From Aradus depressus (Eukaryota > Arthropoda > Insecta > Hemiptera > Aradidae), in contig OY759215.1 in the NCBI GenBank assembly GCA_963662175.1, forward strand, positions 18,527,079 to 18,591,078: a stretch of 64,000 nt of DNA, in the 5' to 3' direction. Below are positions 46,501-52,242 of the stretch, in pieces (position 1 is the stretch's first letter; each line of letters starts with the position of its first letter). The position numbers and the translations under genes were made by a program. The notes under the pieces were generated by a model. It ran no database searches and was not told the origin of the DNA. It saw only the letters and a program-made list of their open reading frames with translations.

Positions 46501-46625
46501 ATATAATAAGTAGGTAACTCACCAGATGAGCAGAACGGGGAGGCAGAACGGTTTTCCTTCCTGGGTCTTGATATTATAATAGATTTGAATGGATCAGCAA
46601 ATCGTTCTGTGTCTTCTTTTACCAT
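25147..46625 (-). CDS. CD36-family / class B scavenger receptor, ten coding exons, 508 aa
   Basis: Coding exons in gene order: 46625-46523, 41644-41553, 38215-38055, 36699-36558, 34772-34566, 34022-33777, 31518-31374, 30272-30154, 27692-27564, 25329-25147. Every intron is GT-AG, all phases join, and the total is 1527 nt: 508 codons plus TAA, the usual family length. The product is a two-pass membrane protein of the CD36/SR-B/SNMP family, which binds lipids, lipoproteins or hydrophobic ligands at the cell surface. Seen: N-terminal membrane segment (about 36-54); ectodomain with VYPFNYTN, ELGPYVFR, LSKGTIDD, CNTLQGSDGTLFPG, LCRRI, CFCQGPSC and SFPHFLHGDP; C-terminal membrane segment (about 478-494). 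Six cysteines (275, 305, 345, 347, 352, 363) match the CD36 disulphide set. Sequons NYT, NGT, NRT and NVS fit an extracellular core. Odd: the usual WGYDDP-like motif reads LGFDDS, and the exon 4 donor lies in a minisatellite. SR-B versus SNMP subclass cannot be settled by eye. Confidence 0.93.
25393..25640 (-). repeat. Repeat family C (minus)
   Basis: GGAATGTACTTCCCCAAAAC, AACCGTTTGCGCTAATAATC and TTTTGTGTCGATAAATTCAT, the inverse of the family right half. Lies in intron 9 of the scavenger receptor gene. Confidence 0.8.
26681..27040 (-). mobile_element. SINE family 1, full length, in intron 9
   Basis: From ATGACTCATGCCCGGGC to the tRNA head ending CCGGCGC. The flanking TATATTTTGCT repeats (about 26650 and 27041) form the target duplication. 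A roughly 30-bp internal duplication (CCTAAATTTG...) is present. Confidence 0.9.
27190..27470 (-). pseudogene. Jockey-like LINE RT C-terminal fragment in intron 9
   Basis: Minus-strand reading gives TTLRHECATLLYTALIRSLI, TYACPFWLGTSQTNIKKLVK and NEVLRLAVNALWKVRNSQIH, then RELGVPDV, the thumb region of Jockey-group RTs. Confidence 0.75.
27564..27692 (-). CDS. Scavenger receptor exon 9 (residues 406-448)
   Basis: Acceptor attatag and donor gtaaat, phase 0 at both ends. KLGIPLGCNSALQLSIIV corresponds to the family segment with TG.PL......LQ.N; VLPIAWI corresponds to the VPILWL-like segment before the C-terminal membrane helix. Confidence 0.92.
27698..28445. repeat. 73-bp tandem repeat interrupted by the hAT MITE
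   Basis: AAAAATAGTTGTTAATAAGT and TTATTATTTAAAGGATACC, then TTTCATGTCCCATCACACAT, recur at 28325 and 28396. The first half also occurs at 27703-27737, before the MITE, so the MITE landed in the array. Confidence 0.8.
27738..28316. mobile_element. hAT MITE with 8-bp target duplication, in intron 8
   Basis: Ends CATAAGTGGGCAAC and the inverse of GTTGCCCATACATG; target duplication ATTTAAAG at 27730-27737 and 28317-28324. Internal GGCCCGC blocks near both ends are typical of such hAT MITEs. It begins 45 bp from the exon 9 acceptor. Confidence 0.85.
28600..28645 (+). ncRNA. Hammerhead-ribozyme-like motif, locus 1
   Basis: ACCAC-CTGAAGA-T-GGCA-AAT-TGCC-GAAAC-TAGT-T-GTGGT folds as stem I (ACCAC/GTGGT), the CTGANGA and GAAA core strands, stem II (GGCA/TGCC), and a two-pair stem III (AC/GT) with predicted cleavage after the T before GTGGT. 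One extra T follows CTGANGA, where canonical hammerheads have the first stem II pair. Minimal hammerheads with tiny stem III are known from Penelope-like elements; no PLE ORF is seen here. Confidence 0.45.
28770..29055 (+). repeat. Repeat family C
   Basis: CGATAACTCCCCATAGAAC, GACACGAAATTTTATATATG, GAACGACAGGTATTGATTTT and AGCAGAATCGGTCAAAG, with a (G)10 run at 28961. Confidence 0.85.
29186..29280 (+). repeat. hAT-like terminal fragment
   Basis: CAGGGTTGGCCATCACAAAT followed by GCGAGCCACTTTGAAAATG and CCGCGGGCCGC, the style of hAT MITE ends. The right terminus was not found before 30100. Confidence 0.45.
29330..30100. other. Intron 8 DNA without recognisable content
   Basis: AT-rich. A small open stretch at 29560-29880 (plus) is lysine-rich and unrecognised. 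I do not call it a gene. Confidence 0.3.
30154..30272 (-). CDS. Scavenger receptor exon 8 (residues 366-405)
   Basis: Acceptor gctttag and donor gtaagt. It encodes SPVVVSFPHFLHGDPALL and NVSGLKPDIEKHDFFFDI, matching the family segment PV..S.PHF...D......GL.P....H. Joined in frame to exons 7 and 9. Confidence 0.94.
30640..30835 (+). mobile_element. Foldback element with hammerhead-like motif, in intron 7
   Basis: Inverted arms ATGCTTTTTTAAAATATTAG / GACAATATTTTAAAAAACAT and TATTTCACAAAATATA / ATATTTTGTGAAATA enclose the motif at 30743-30780 (GGCGAAGATGGTAGCAATACCGAAAG in two pieces: C-GAAGA core, GGTA-GCAA-TACC stem II with GNRA loop, GAAAG). Confidence 0.6.
31374..31518 (-). CDS. Scavenger receptor exon 7 (residues 318-365, cysteine cluster)
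   Basis: Acceptor tttgcag and donor gtaagt. It contains ENRCFCQGPSC and DHCNF, the CFC cysteine cluster of CD36 ectodomains. It ends with the first base of a glycine codon. Confidence 0.94.
31980..32230. other. AT-rich intron DNA
   Basis: Low-complexity A/T with (TA)n; no gene. The minus-strand open frame here is compositional. Confidence 0.5.
32235..32755 (-). pseudogene. Jockey-like LINE tail (RT C-terminus plus 3' UTR), in intron 6
   Basis: Minus-strand 32750-32475 reads GFKPSNIKRIQSFQSKVLRT, IVDAPFYVSNLTLHNDLKIP and AVLAERLATII then stop, the end of a Jockey-group RT. GC-rich 3' UTR continues to about 32235. On its 5' side it abuts a plus-strand (A)28 run (32754-32781), so it is chimeric with, or inserted beside, a retroposon in the opposite orientation. 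A related copy lies at 55085-55600. Confidence 0.78.
33105..33700 (-). repeat. Repeat family C, nearly complete (minus)
   Basis: Starts with CGTGAATCACCAACAATGTA (inverse of the family right end), runs through AACTAGTCGACCGTTTGCGC, two copies of the TCGATATATTCATTCTATCGG clause, and ends at AGTTATTCGTATAGCTGAGG-type sequence near 33695. It is one of the most complete copies. Confidence 0.88.
33777..34022 (-). CDS. Scavenger receptor exon 6 (residues 236-317)
   Basis: Acceptor attgcag and donor gtaaga, phase 0 at both ends. It carries TIGTGTPELNTLGVVEVYNG, CNTLQGSDGTLFPG and LYLFVKGLCRRIP, the most diagnostic block of the family. GC content is clearly higher than in the surrounding introns. 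Confidence 0.96.
34566..34772 (-). CDS. Scavenger receptor exon 5 (residues 167-235)
   Basis: Acceptor tttgcag and donor gtatgt, phase 0 at both ends. It encodes the part of the ectodomain preceding the WGYDDP-type motif, here LGFDDS, then EVPVKFGML matching the P-x-FG segment of CD36 proteins. Confidence 0.92.
34838..35035 (-). mobile_element. SINE family 1, truncated, in intron 4
   Basis: TTTTAACTACGAGGTCATAT, CAGAACGCTCTTTCTTCGCT, CTCCACTGTGGGAG and GTACAGGCTCGGGACCATCG; no tRNA head. Confidence 0.85.
35040..36095. other. Intron 4 DNA, AT-rich
   Basis: Nothing recognisable. No ORF or repeat family identified other than ATT microsatellites. Confidence 0.5.
36101..36583 (-). repeat. 40-bp minisatellite made of the exon 4 splice-donor region, 12 copies
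   Basis: Units begin at 36101, 36141, 36181, 36221, 36261, 36301, 36341, 36381, 36421, 36461, 36501 (44 bp) and 36545. In gene sense each unit reads about ACACCCAACGTACNGTTACTG then gtaaggtatta. The unit nearest the exon is the real exon 4 end and donor; the others repeat both the last about 20 exon bases and the donor. The most distal copy has gtaacg. Units with actaat and attaat ends partly alternate, suggesting an 80-bp higher-order step. Confidence 0.95.
36558..36699 (-). CDS. Scavenger receptor exon 4 (residues 119-166)
   Basis: Acceptor tttttag; the donor gtaagg is the first of twelve repeated donor-like sites. It encodes ERMEKVNVVFHNNGT, then ENRTHEFMPELSKGTIDD, matching the CD36 segment after GPYVYRE. 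The last codons (about ITPNVPLL) lie inside the first unit of the 40-bp array. This exon is too short to stand out as a long ORF; it was found because exons 3 and 5 do not join in frame without it. Confidence 0.88.
36765..37440 (+). repeat. Repeat family C, nearly complete, in intron 3
   Basis: CCCAACTATACGAAGTATAA, TTCAACGGAATTTCATGTTT, CGATAACTCCTGATAGAATG, the GCCAAATCGA clause three times, and TGGCGAAGTACATTGCCGGTG at the right end. Gives the family length as about 670 bp. Confidence 0.9.
38055..38215 (-). CDS. Scavenger receptor exon 3 (residues 66-118)
   Basis: Acceptor tttcag and donor gtaata. It carries the family hallmarks NLWRKP, YVYPFNYTNYLN and HVQELGPYVFR near the start of the CD36 ectodomain, with one N-glycosylation sequon (NYT). 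It ends with two bases of a split arginine codon completed by exon 4. Confidence 0.93.
38370..38698 (+). mobile_element. SINE family 1, full length, in intron 2
   Basis: tRNA-like head with a degenerate A box (GAGAGCATAGTGGTA) and body to GAGTCATAATAACTAAC. Target duplication TATTGTCTAA at about 38359 and 38713. Confidence 0.88.
39651..39892 (+). mobile_element. SINE family 1, deleted, in intron 2
   Basis: Head remnant GGGCGTCAGCAGCTCACTAC, a TA insertion, then the body from CTTAAGCACGCGTTAAAGAC to GGGCATGAGTCAC. Confidence 0.8.
40700..40852. mobile_element. Small MITE, in intron 2
   Basis: TGATCTGAACGACGGGAGGG and the inverse of CCCTACCGTCGTTCAAATC form terminal repeats; the interior has a GCCGGCG palindrome (TTCCGCCGGCGGAA). 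Confidence 0.6.
40886..41512. mobile_element. Long-arm palindromic element split by a SINE, in intron 2
   Basis: Left arm 40886-41022 and right arm 41370-41512 are inverse copies: TTCGCATTTGCAATACATGT, GAAATTGAGGTGTGGTCGAG, AGTACCTCAAATCCTATGTA, then a (TA)n centre. A related partial arm is at 40437-40470. The centre received a family 1 SINE with duplicated GACTATATATATA. Confidence 0.85.
41025..41368 (-). mobile_element. SINE family 1, full length, consensus-like
   Basis: Best copy of the family: (AGGTT)3 at the left (= AACCT tail), intact body, B box, head ending CGGCGCCCTC. Nearly identical to 18603-18944 and 56653-56956. Confidence 0.95.
41553..41644 (-). CDS. Scavenger receptor exon 2 (residues 35-65, first membrane segment)
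   Basis: Acceptor ttttag and donor gtgagt. A split glycine codon joins exon 1. The exon encodes the hydrophobic stretch LVFSCFVLIVSFTGTVILW followed by the start of the ectodomain. It ends in phase 0. Confidence 0.88.
42368..42608 (-). mobile_element. SINE family 1, left part of an interrupted copy, in intron 1
   Basis: From ATGACTCATGCCAGGAC to CCCCCCAGATAT, where a hAT derivative starts. Positions 42459-42608 are duplicated at 43368-43515. Confidence 0.85.
42609..43367. mobile_element. hAT derivative with BED-finger remnant, in intron 1
   Basis: Ends TAGGGATGGGTATCGACCAA and the inverse of GGTTAATCGATACCCATCCCTA, shared with the MITE at 49627-50133. Flanks are not an 8-bp duplication but the ends of a 150-bp SINE duplication. 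Confidence 0.85.
42780..42925 (-). pseudogene. BED zinc-finger fragment of a hAT transposase
   Basis: Minus strand reads MPPKSVYGSILRDAKCRHCG, VEIKTCGNTINLKNHLEH then a stop: C-x2-C ... H-x3-4-H spacing of a BED finger at the N-terminus of ZBED-type transposases. Nothing of the catalytic domain remains. Confidence 0.72.
43368..43640 (-). mobile_element. SINE family 1, right part of the interrupted copy
   Basis: Repeats 150 bp already present at 42459-42608, then a (C)n run of over 30 at 43506, then the tRNA-like head with an inserted duplication around GAGATCTTGATCTCAG. Confidence 0.82.
44585..44797 (-). mobile_element. tRNA-derived SINE (family 2), in intron 1
   Basis: Minus-strand head CCATGGTGGCCGTGCGGACT with B box GCGGGTTCGAATCCCG, then a body ending GGCCAAAGTAAAATAAATAA. 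Target duplication CGATTTATGAG at about 44562 and 44793. The same family is at 59580-59796. Confidence 0.9.
44868..45068 (+). mobile_element. SINE family 1, body only, in intron 1
   Basis: GTACGCAGTCCTTCAGATGG through TGTACGATGTCAGGTACTCG to GGCGATATGACTTCGTCG. Diverged; no head. Confidence 0.82.
45075..46062. mobile_element. pogo/Tigger-like derivative, about 1 kb, in intron 1
   Basis: Termini CAGTAAAACTTCGTTATAAC and its inverse (GTTTTACTG right end), with GCGTTATA-rich subterminal repeats and TA at the borders. An 87-residue plus-strand open stretch (45440-45703) is not recognisable as transposase. Termini resemble the element at 53226-54032 (CAGTAAAAATCGTTTATAAG). Confidence 0.75.
46108..46386 (+). 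mobile_element. SINE family 1, diverged, in intron 1
   Basis: Head GGCGGCGGTAGCTCAGAGGT with B box CGGGTTCTAAACCCG, body shortened, ending CGGGCATGAGTCAT. It lies about 140 bp from the exon 1 donor. Confidence 0.85.
46523..46625 (-). CDS. Scavenger receptor exon 1 (residues 1-34, phase 1 end)
   Basis: The start codon is the first ATG of an open exon ending at donor gtgagt. It codes a basic, serine-rich N-terminal cytoplasmic tail of 34 residues, longer than the roughly 10 residues typical of vertebrate CD36. Just upstream of the ATG the sense strand reads ttacag, so a 5' UTR intron may end at 46632 and the exon may begin about 6 nt before the ATG. No promoter was identified. Confidence 0.8.
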
Positions 46626-46694
46626 TTTTTACTGTAACATTTACATAAAAAATAAAAACAAACGAAAAATTTAACTTTTCTAACTTGCCATCAA

Positions 46695-47620
46695 TTCCTG
46701 ACGTAAACTGAAAATTCGTCGGTGAATCACGCAATGGAATGTACTTCCTCTAAAATAAATTATTCAGTTTTCTCTTTATCTCCAATCGACCGTTTGGGCT
46801 GATAATCAATAGTTGATTTACATAGTGGATTCTGAATCCTTAAACTAAATTTTGTATCGATACATTTATTTTCTCTGATGCCCCCGTCATTTCAGCTGAT
46901 ACGACTGAAAACTAATAGATGTCGTTTTTATAAGGCCTTGAATTTACATATGAAATATCGTGTCAATACATTCATTTTAACTGAACTTGAATGAAATAAA
47001 ACTCGTTTATTTGTGGTATTGTCTAATTTCACAGAATATATATACATGGGAGTACTTTCGGTATTTCTACCATCCTCAGCCAAAAGTATAAGAGAGTCTT
47101 ATCTCTAAAAAGTAAGTGCTCCCATGTATATATATTCTGTGAAATTAGGCAATACCACAAATAAACTATTTTTATTTCATTCAAGTTCATTTGAATTATT
47201 TCACAATATCTCTGCAATAATGTCAGTTTCCATTCATTATAACGTCAGTTATTGAGTTTTTGTGTTAAACCTCCTCCTGCCTCAGACCGATTTGCCTGAA
47301 AATAAATATGTGTTGTTCTTGGACGACTTTAAAGTTACATATGAAATTTCGAGTCAATACATTCATTACAACAGCACTTACTGGGGTTTTTGAGTTGAGA
47401 CCCCTTTCCTCCGGCCGATTCCGCTAAAAATCAATAGGTGTCGTCTTTCTAAGAGTTCTGGTTACAGAAATAATTTTTCGTGCCTATATCTATATCGGGA
47501 GTTATTGTGTTCACAGACAGACTTTTTTTTTTTTTCATTTTTGGAATCTTGTTCGGAAAACGTGAAATTCTGTTGAAAATTGAACATGCAATTTCTGATC
47601 AATTATATAACTTGCTGGGG
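46695..47620 (-). repeat. Repeat family C (minus), split by a foldback element
   Basis: TCGGTGAATCACGCAATGG (right end inverse) to CTCTATTGACCG-type blocks, interrupted near 47000-47215, then continuing CAGTTATTGAGTTTTTGTGT to CATAACTTGCTGGGG at about 47605. Confidence 0.85.
47003..47165 (-). mobile_element. Foldback element with hammerhead-like motif
   Basis: Arms of about 47 bp: TTTATTTGTGGTATTGTCTA...ATATACATGGGAG and its inverse at 47116-47162. The loop side carries, on the minus strand, CTGAGGA-T-GGTA-GAAA-TACC-GAAAG-TACT (47048-47080). Confidence 0.75.
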
Positions 47621-47761
47621 AGGTCGAAGATATAAGAGACGCGCATCCCCTGCGACGGTTAGTCTTTATTTAACACCAGGAAAATTTGCTTCTAAAGTGC
47701 CGTAAAGCGCGTTCGAAATGTATCCAAAACTTTTCTCAGGAATAGGACTTATCAAAATTCA

Positions 47762-48380
47762 AATTTGTAGAATTATACATGTAGGTACGTTAATTAGTTA
47801 ATTAAAAAAAATAAACATGTGTGCAGTTCACATGCGGTAGAAGTGAAACCTTCAGAAAACGAAACTGAGAGAGAATGAGACGATATATATATATATAACA
47901 GTTGTTTTATTTAGTCATCTGTTTGAATTACTAACATAAGGACTTCTTGTAACTGAAAGTGAAGAGAAAAAAAGTTGCCGATAATGCTTCTTCTCTAGTC
48001 TTGCGACACAAAAAAGATAATCATGAAAAATTCCATCGCCTCCTCCCCTCCCTCCAAAAAGTTTGGAATTGTGAATTTTTTTAGACTTTTAAGAACTTAT
48101 TAAGGAAACATTTATTTCATACGTGTCATACTCGTGTCATTAGTTGAAATTAAAAACATGGAGTTTAAATAATAAAATATAAAATAATTTTTAAACTTGG
48201 TACCAATATTATAATAGATAAACCCTATAATTATCCCACTCCTGATACTGCATTCGTCTCATTCTCTCTCAGTTTCGTTTTCTGAAGGCTTCACTTCTAC
48301 CGCGTGTGAACTGCACACATGTTTATTTTTTTTAATTAACTAATTAATGTACATGTATAATTCTACAATTTTGAATTAAA
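47762..48380. mobile_element. Element with about 120-bp inverted termini
   Basis: 47765-47883 and 48257-48378 are inverse copies (TTGTAGAATTATACATGTA, AAATAAACATGTGTGCAGTT, GAAACTGAGAGAGAATGAGA). The interior of about 370 bp is non-coding. Confidence 0.82.
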
Positions 48381-48434
48381 TTACAAATTTAAACACTCGG
48401 GACAAAAATTGGTAAACACTGAACCGGTTGTCCC

Positions 48435-48436
48435 CC

Positions 48437-48467
<31 letters not shown>

Positions 48468-48470
48468 AGA
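48435..48470. repeat. Poly(C) then poly(A) tract
   Basis: About 26 C followed by about 11 A. Similar C or G homopolymers occur at 20728, 23242, 43506 and 62860. Confidence 0.9.
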
Positions 48471-49019
48471 CTTACGAAACTCCCACAATCTTAACGATAA
48501 TAGTATCTTTTTTTTTTCTCTTATCAATAACTATTTGTTATTATTTCCTTTTGGGACTTCTATTCATTAATAAATATATTTGTTTGGTAATTGTCAAATC
48601 ATCAATTATAGAAAAATATGAAAATATCTCATTGTCAGCAATCGGCGTAACGTATTTAGAAGAATTCAGGGTCATCATCTACTGACCTATATCCACAGAA
48701 TAGTCAACGGTCAGATGATCAGACATAAACACTAATTGATCGCACAAATTAATCAATGTGACTAATTTATTACAAAACTAAGAGGTTTAATGTTTACTCA
48801 GACATCGTTATTATCTTGAAAGTGGTATCAAAAATAGTATCATTATCTGAGGTGCCTCTCTTCTAGATATATTTAAGTATCTCTCTTACATTATTTATCT
48901 GCAATTAATTTTCTCCATTGTGATTATGTGAATTATGTAAAATAAATAAAAAAATAAATATAAATATATAAATAATAATGGAATTAATAAAACTAATAAT
49001 AATTAAAGAAACAATAAAT

Positions 49020-49420
49020 TACCACATTTCCTGTAGAAATTGTATATCAGTGGTCTTTTACTAAATTTTGATTTCTAGAGTAGTTTTCAAAAAGGGCCCT
49101 AAAAAAATATCAACAGTACAACTATGCAATTTTCAAGAAAGTGCACATATTAAAAAAAAAAAAAATCAATTAACCAACTTTTCATTTGGATTTCTAAAGA
49201 GGTGCCATATCATTTTTCTAAATTTTGCAAAAATAATAAATCTATTCCAAAGGTTTTTAAATTATCTTACTGGGTTAACAGGGAAAATGAATAGCATAGA
49301 ATTTACGAGAACAAATAATGGGGTTTATTTTTTTTACATCTACATTATAAAATTAAAAACTAAACATTGAAACAAAAATCATCGACTGGACTCCTCTACA
49401 CTAATTCAAAAACAGCTGAT
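49020..49420 (+). repeat. Dispersed repeat D, copy 2
   Basis: Inverse partner of 11280-11935; shorter interior. Confidence 0.6.
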
Positions 49421-49626
49421 CGCCATGCTTTTTTTTTTCATTTGTTTTAAAAGAAAATGTATTCATATTATTTATTTACTAATTCAGTTGCTTCTCGGAT
49501 TTTATAGAAAAATAAATATAATTAATTTTTTAATATTAATAATTTAAATGTGTGTATTTTTTTATACATCAAACCATATTGAGTGTGGGCCAATTTGATT
49601 AGAGGGTTTAGACGGAGTGTGGAAAC

Positions 49627-50133
49627 TAGGGATGGGTATCGACCAACAAAACGTCGATCAATGACATCGATTATTATTTTATACTAGTTAATCGATACAC
49701 TTATTATTCGTTGGTTAAATAATCGATTAATCGATTAAACGTACGCACCAACAAAAGTTAATACAATCAGTGAATCACAACTCACAAATGACAAAAGACA
49801 AATGATTAGAAATTAGAATTAGAAGTAGAACTATTAGGAGGTTACTTTTTACTTATCACCAGTTCACCACAGAGGCTTGTGTTGTATCGATAGTCAATAC
49901 GATAGTCTCCTCCCACTTTTTTAGACGAGTTGCACTTCGGATGAATAATAATTAATTCATTTTTCTTTTTTTTCTCCTGTTTTTCGGATGAGTTGTAATT
50001 TTAATTAAAAATTTAATAATCGTTAAATAATCATCGATTATCCGATTTATCAAACCTAGATGACATCGATTAAAAAACCACCGATTATTTTACCAAAACA
50101 TCGATTGCATCGATTAATCTATACCCATCCCTA
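49627..50133. mobile_element. hAT MITE with perfect 8-bp target duplication
   Basis: Termini TAGGGATGGGTATCGACC / inverse of CTATACCCATCCCTA. Target duplication GTGGAAAC at 49619-49626 and 50134-50141. Interior rich in ATCGAT motifs; related to 42609-43367 without the BED part. Confidence 0.93.
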
Positions 50134-50214
50134 GTGGAAACACTCTGTTGTCTAATACCCGTCTACAACAAAGCATGCCAATAATAATTGTGTGGAACAA
50201 CAATTATAGGGGAA

Positions 50215-50335
50215 GTTATGCAATCGGTCAGAAATTCGATTCGGAGTTTCACCGGAATTGCTCCTGTCATATCGGCTACTGTAACCTCCTATGGTGATGG
50301 GTAACAGGTTATAAAGATTCTCTGGATTGTTTCTT
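50215..50335 (+). repeat. Repeat family C, short fragment
   Basis: GGGGAAGTTATGCAATCGGTCAG and CGGAGTTTCACCGGAATTGC only. Confidence 0.6.
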
Positions 50336-50413
50336 TCGCTTCGCATATCTTTCAGTGTGTTTTGAATATCATAATTATTATCAATTTAAATTAACACATT
50401 AATAGTTGTTGCA

Positions 50414-50614
50414 ATGTTAAGTGATGATGACATTTCGTCAGATTCTGTCAACAGCTATCAACCAGAAAAATGTGATAGTGAAAGTGATGTTTGGGAAGCT
50501 GAACGTGTTGTGAAGAAGAGAAAAGGGCGAAATGAATTACTTTGGAAAAGGAACATTCGCAAAAGACAGAGATGTGAGGACAGAGAGTATGTATCGGTAA
50601 GCAATAAAGTTATT
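50414..50614 (+). pseudogene. 5' part of an ORF interrupted by the LTR element
   Basis: From ATG 50414 an acidic N-terminus (MLSDDDISSDSVNSY) leads into a basic segment (KKRKGRNELLWKRNIRKRQR). The codon series stops at the LTR border (valine, isoleucine codons at 50609-50614). The same frame resumes exactly at 52988. Its basic-then-cysteine organisation resembles uncharacterised proteins that are multi-copy in arthropod genomes (from memory), so it could itself belong to a transposon. Whether it was expressed is unknown. Confidence 0.6.
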
Positions 50615-51544
50615 TGTTAAGTCGCGAGTTGAGTGTGGGTGAGTTCGGGAACACGCCGAGACAATCGATTTGTTGTTGATGAACTACTTGAGTCAGTTAG
50701 CAGTTGGGCACCACGCGGGGTGGACTGAGTTGGTTGAGTTGGCACCACGCGGGGTGGACTGAGTTGGTTGAGTTGGCACCACGCGGGGTGGACTGAGTTG
50801 GTTGAGTTGGCACCACGCGGGGTGGACTGAGTTGGTTGAGTTGGCACCACGCGGGGTGGACTGAGTTGGTTGAGTTGGCACCACGCGGGGTGGACTGAGT
50901 TGGTTGAGTTGGCACCACGCGGGGTGGACTGAGTTGGTTGAGTTGGCACCACGCGGGGTGGACTGAGTTGGTTGAGTTGGCACCACGCGGGGTGGACTGA
51001 GTTGGTTGAGTTGGCACCACGCGGGGTGGACTGAGTTGGTTGAGTTGGCACCACGCGGGGTGGACTGAGTTGGTTGAGTTGGCACCACGCGGGGTGGACT
51101 GAGTTGGTTGAGTTGGCACCACGCGGGGTGGACTGAGTTGGTTGAGTTGGCACCACGCGGGGTGGACTGAGTTGGTTGAGTTGGCACCACGCGGGGTGGA
51201 CTGAGTTGGTTGAGTTGGCACCACGCGGGGTGGACTGAGAGTCTGGGTCGAGCCAGCACGCGGTGTGCGGAATGGATTCGTCCTTATTACCACGCGGGTA
51301 TAAGGTGAGTCGTTAGTTACCATGCGGAAGTGAGTTGTTTATTACCACGCGGGTATAAAGTGAGTCGTCTGTTACCAAGCACAGTAAGTGAGTGACTTGT
51401 GTAGTTCCCACGCGGTATGGGACTTATTATTGAACAACTGACTTTGTGTTCGTTACCACGCGGTTTTGTAATAAGGGTGTTGTCCAAATAAATATATCTC
51501 TGGTTCTATTCGAAGTTCTCATTTAACCTGTACCCAAACCAACA
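50615..51544 (+). repeat. 5' LTR (930 bp) with 16-copy 34-bp minisatellite
   Basis: The minisatellite fills about 50703-51236. Distal to it are short CACGCGG-containing blocks, then the tail CTCTGGTTCTATTCGAAGTT. Confidence 0.95.
50703..51236. repeat. 34-bp minisatellite in the 5' LTR
   Basis: Unit GAGTTGGTTGAGTTGGCACC then ACGCGGGGTGGACT, about 16 virtually identical copies. Because 34 is not a multiple of 3 and no frame has a stop, all minus-strand frames are open; they are not genes. Confidence 0.97.
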
Positions 51545-51599
51545 TGGTTTTTGCCGGGCCGGATTAACGCAAGTACATACAGTCCATTTTATTATTTTC

Positions 51600-52214
51600 A
51601 TTTGAAAAATGTCGCGAAGAAAGTCAAATTAGTCGACTTAGAAAAAACGACAACCCATCGGCACTAGCGCCGACGCCGTAGATCTTCTGCTGCTGAGAAG
51701 ACTGCACCTCCCGCTACCGCGAACGAATCCACCTGCGACGCCTCTTCTGCGCAAACTGAGCCGAGACCCGCGACTTCAGCGCCTCCAGCCTCTTTGGATG
51801 AAGCCTGCAACCCACGACCTCAACGCACCAATTGGCCTACTCATCGTATGCCTGGACGCAAAAGTCGGCTCGGTCAGCCGCCTTCCATTCCACGCGGCAC
51901 TGAGATCATCACTCGCACACCATTCGCTACACTGATGCATGTCGCCTCCGCTCCGTTCATGGACGACTTCCGCGCCTTTTCTCGCGATTCGCACGCTGCA
52001 TGAGCTGGCTGATCGGGAGCTGCAGCGGTACCCGCTCGCGTCAGAAGTGCTCTTGAAGGAGACCTACGGGGACGACAACGCTCCGCCGCAATCCTGGAAG
52101 CTGGGACGGATCACCCAGCTCTACCCGGGGCAAGACGCGATCACGCGAGTCGCAACGACCACCGGGGTTGTGCGCAGACCCCTTTCGCGACTATGCCCGC
52201 TCCCAACCCAATAA
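51600..52214 (+). pseudogene. LTR element interior: residual coding, integrase C-terminal domain
   Basis: 51660-52003 gives a proline/alanine-rich stretch without a recognised domain. 51995-52214 (another frame) reads DRELQRYPLASEVLLKE, then PPQSWKLGRITQLYPGQDAI and VRRPLSRLCPLPTQ. This matches the C-terminal domain of BEL/Pao integrases (W.LGR....PG.DG..RV.......RP...LCPLP). gag, protease, RT, RNase H and the catalytic core are absent, so the element depends on a full-length relative. Confidence 0.82.
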
Positions 52215-52228
52215 TGAAGCCGAGCCTT

Positions 52229-52242
52229 CATGGGGGGCGGGA
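52229..52242 (+). promoter_or_regulatory. Polypurine tract of the LTR element
   Basis: ATGGGGGGCGGGA immediately upstream of TG of the 3' LTR, the expected plus-strand primer position. Confidence 0.8.

Noticed and set aside
50617..51323. Long minus-strand ORFs of 179-208 codons over the 34-bp array, and 143-242 codons over the second array
   Set aside because: The unit length makes all three frames open; there is no conserved domain and the frames are a by-product of the minisatellite in the LTRs.
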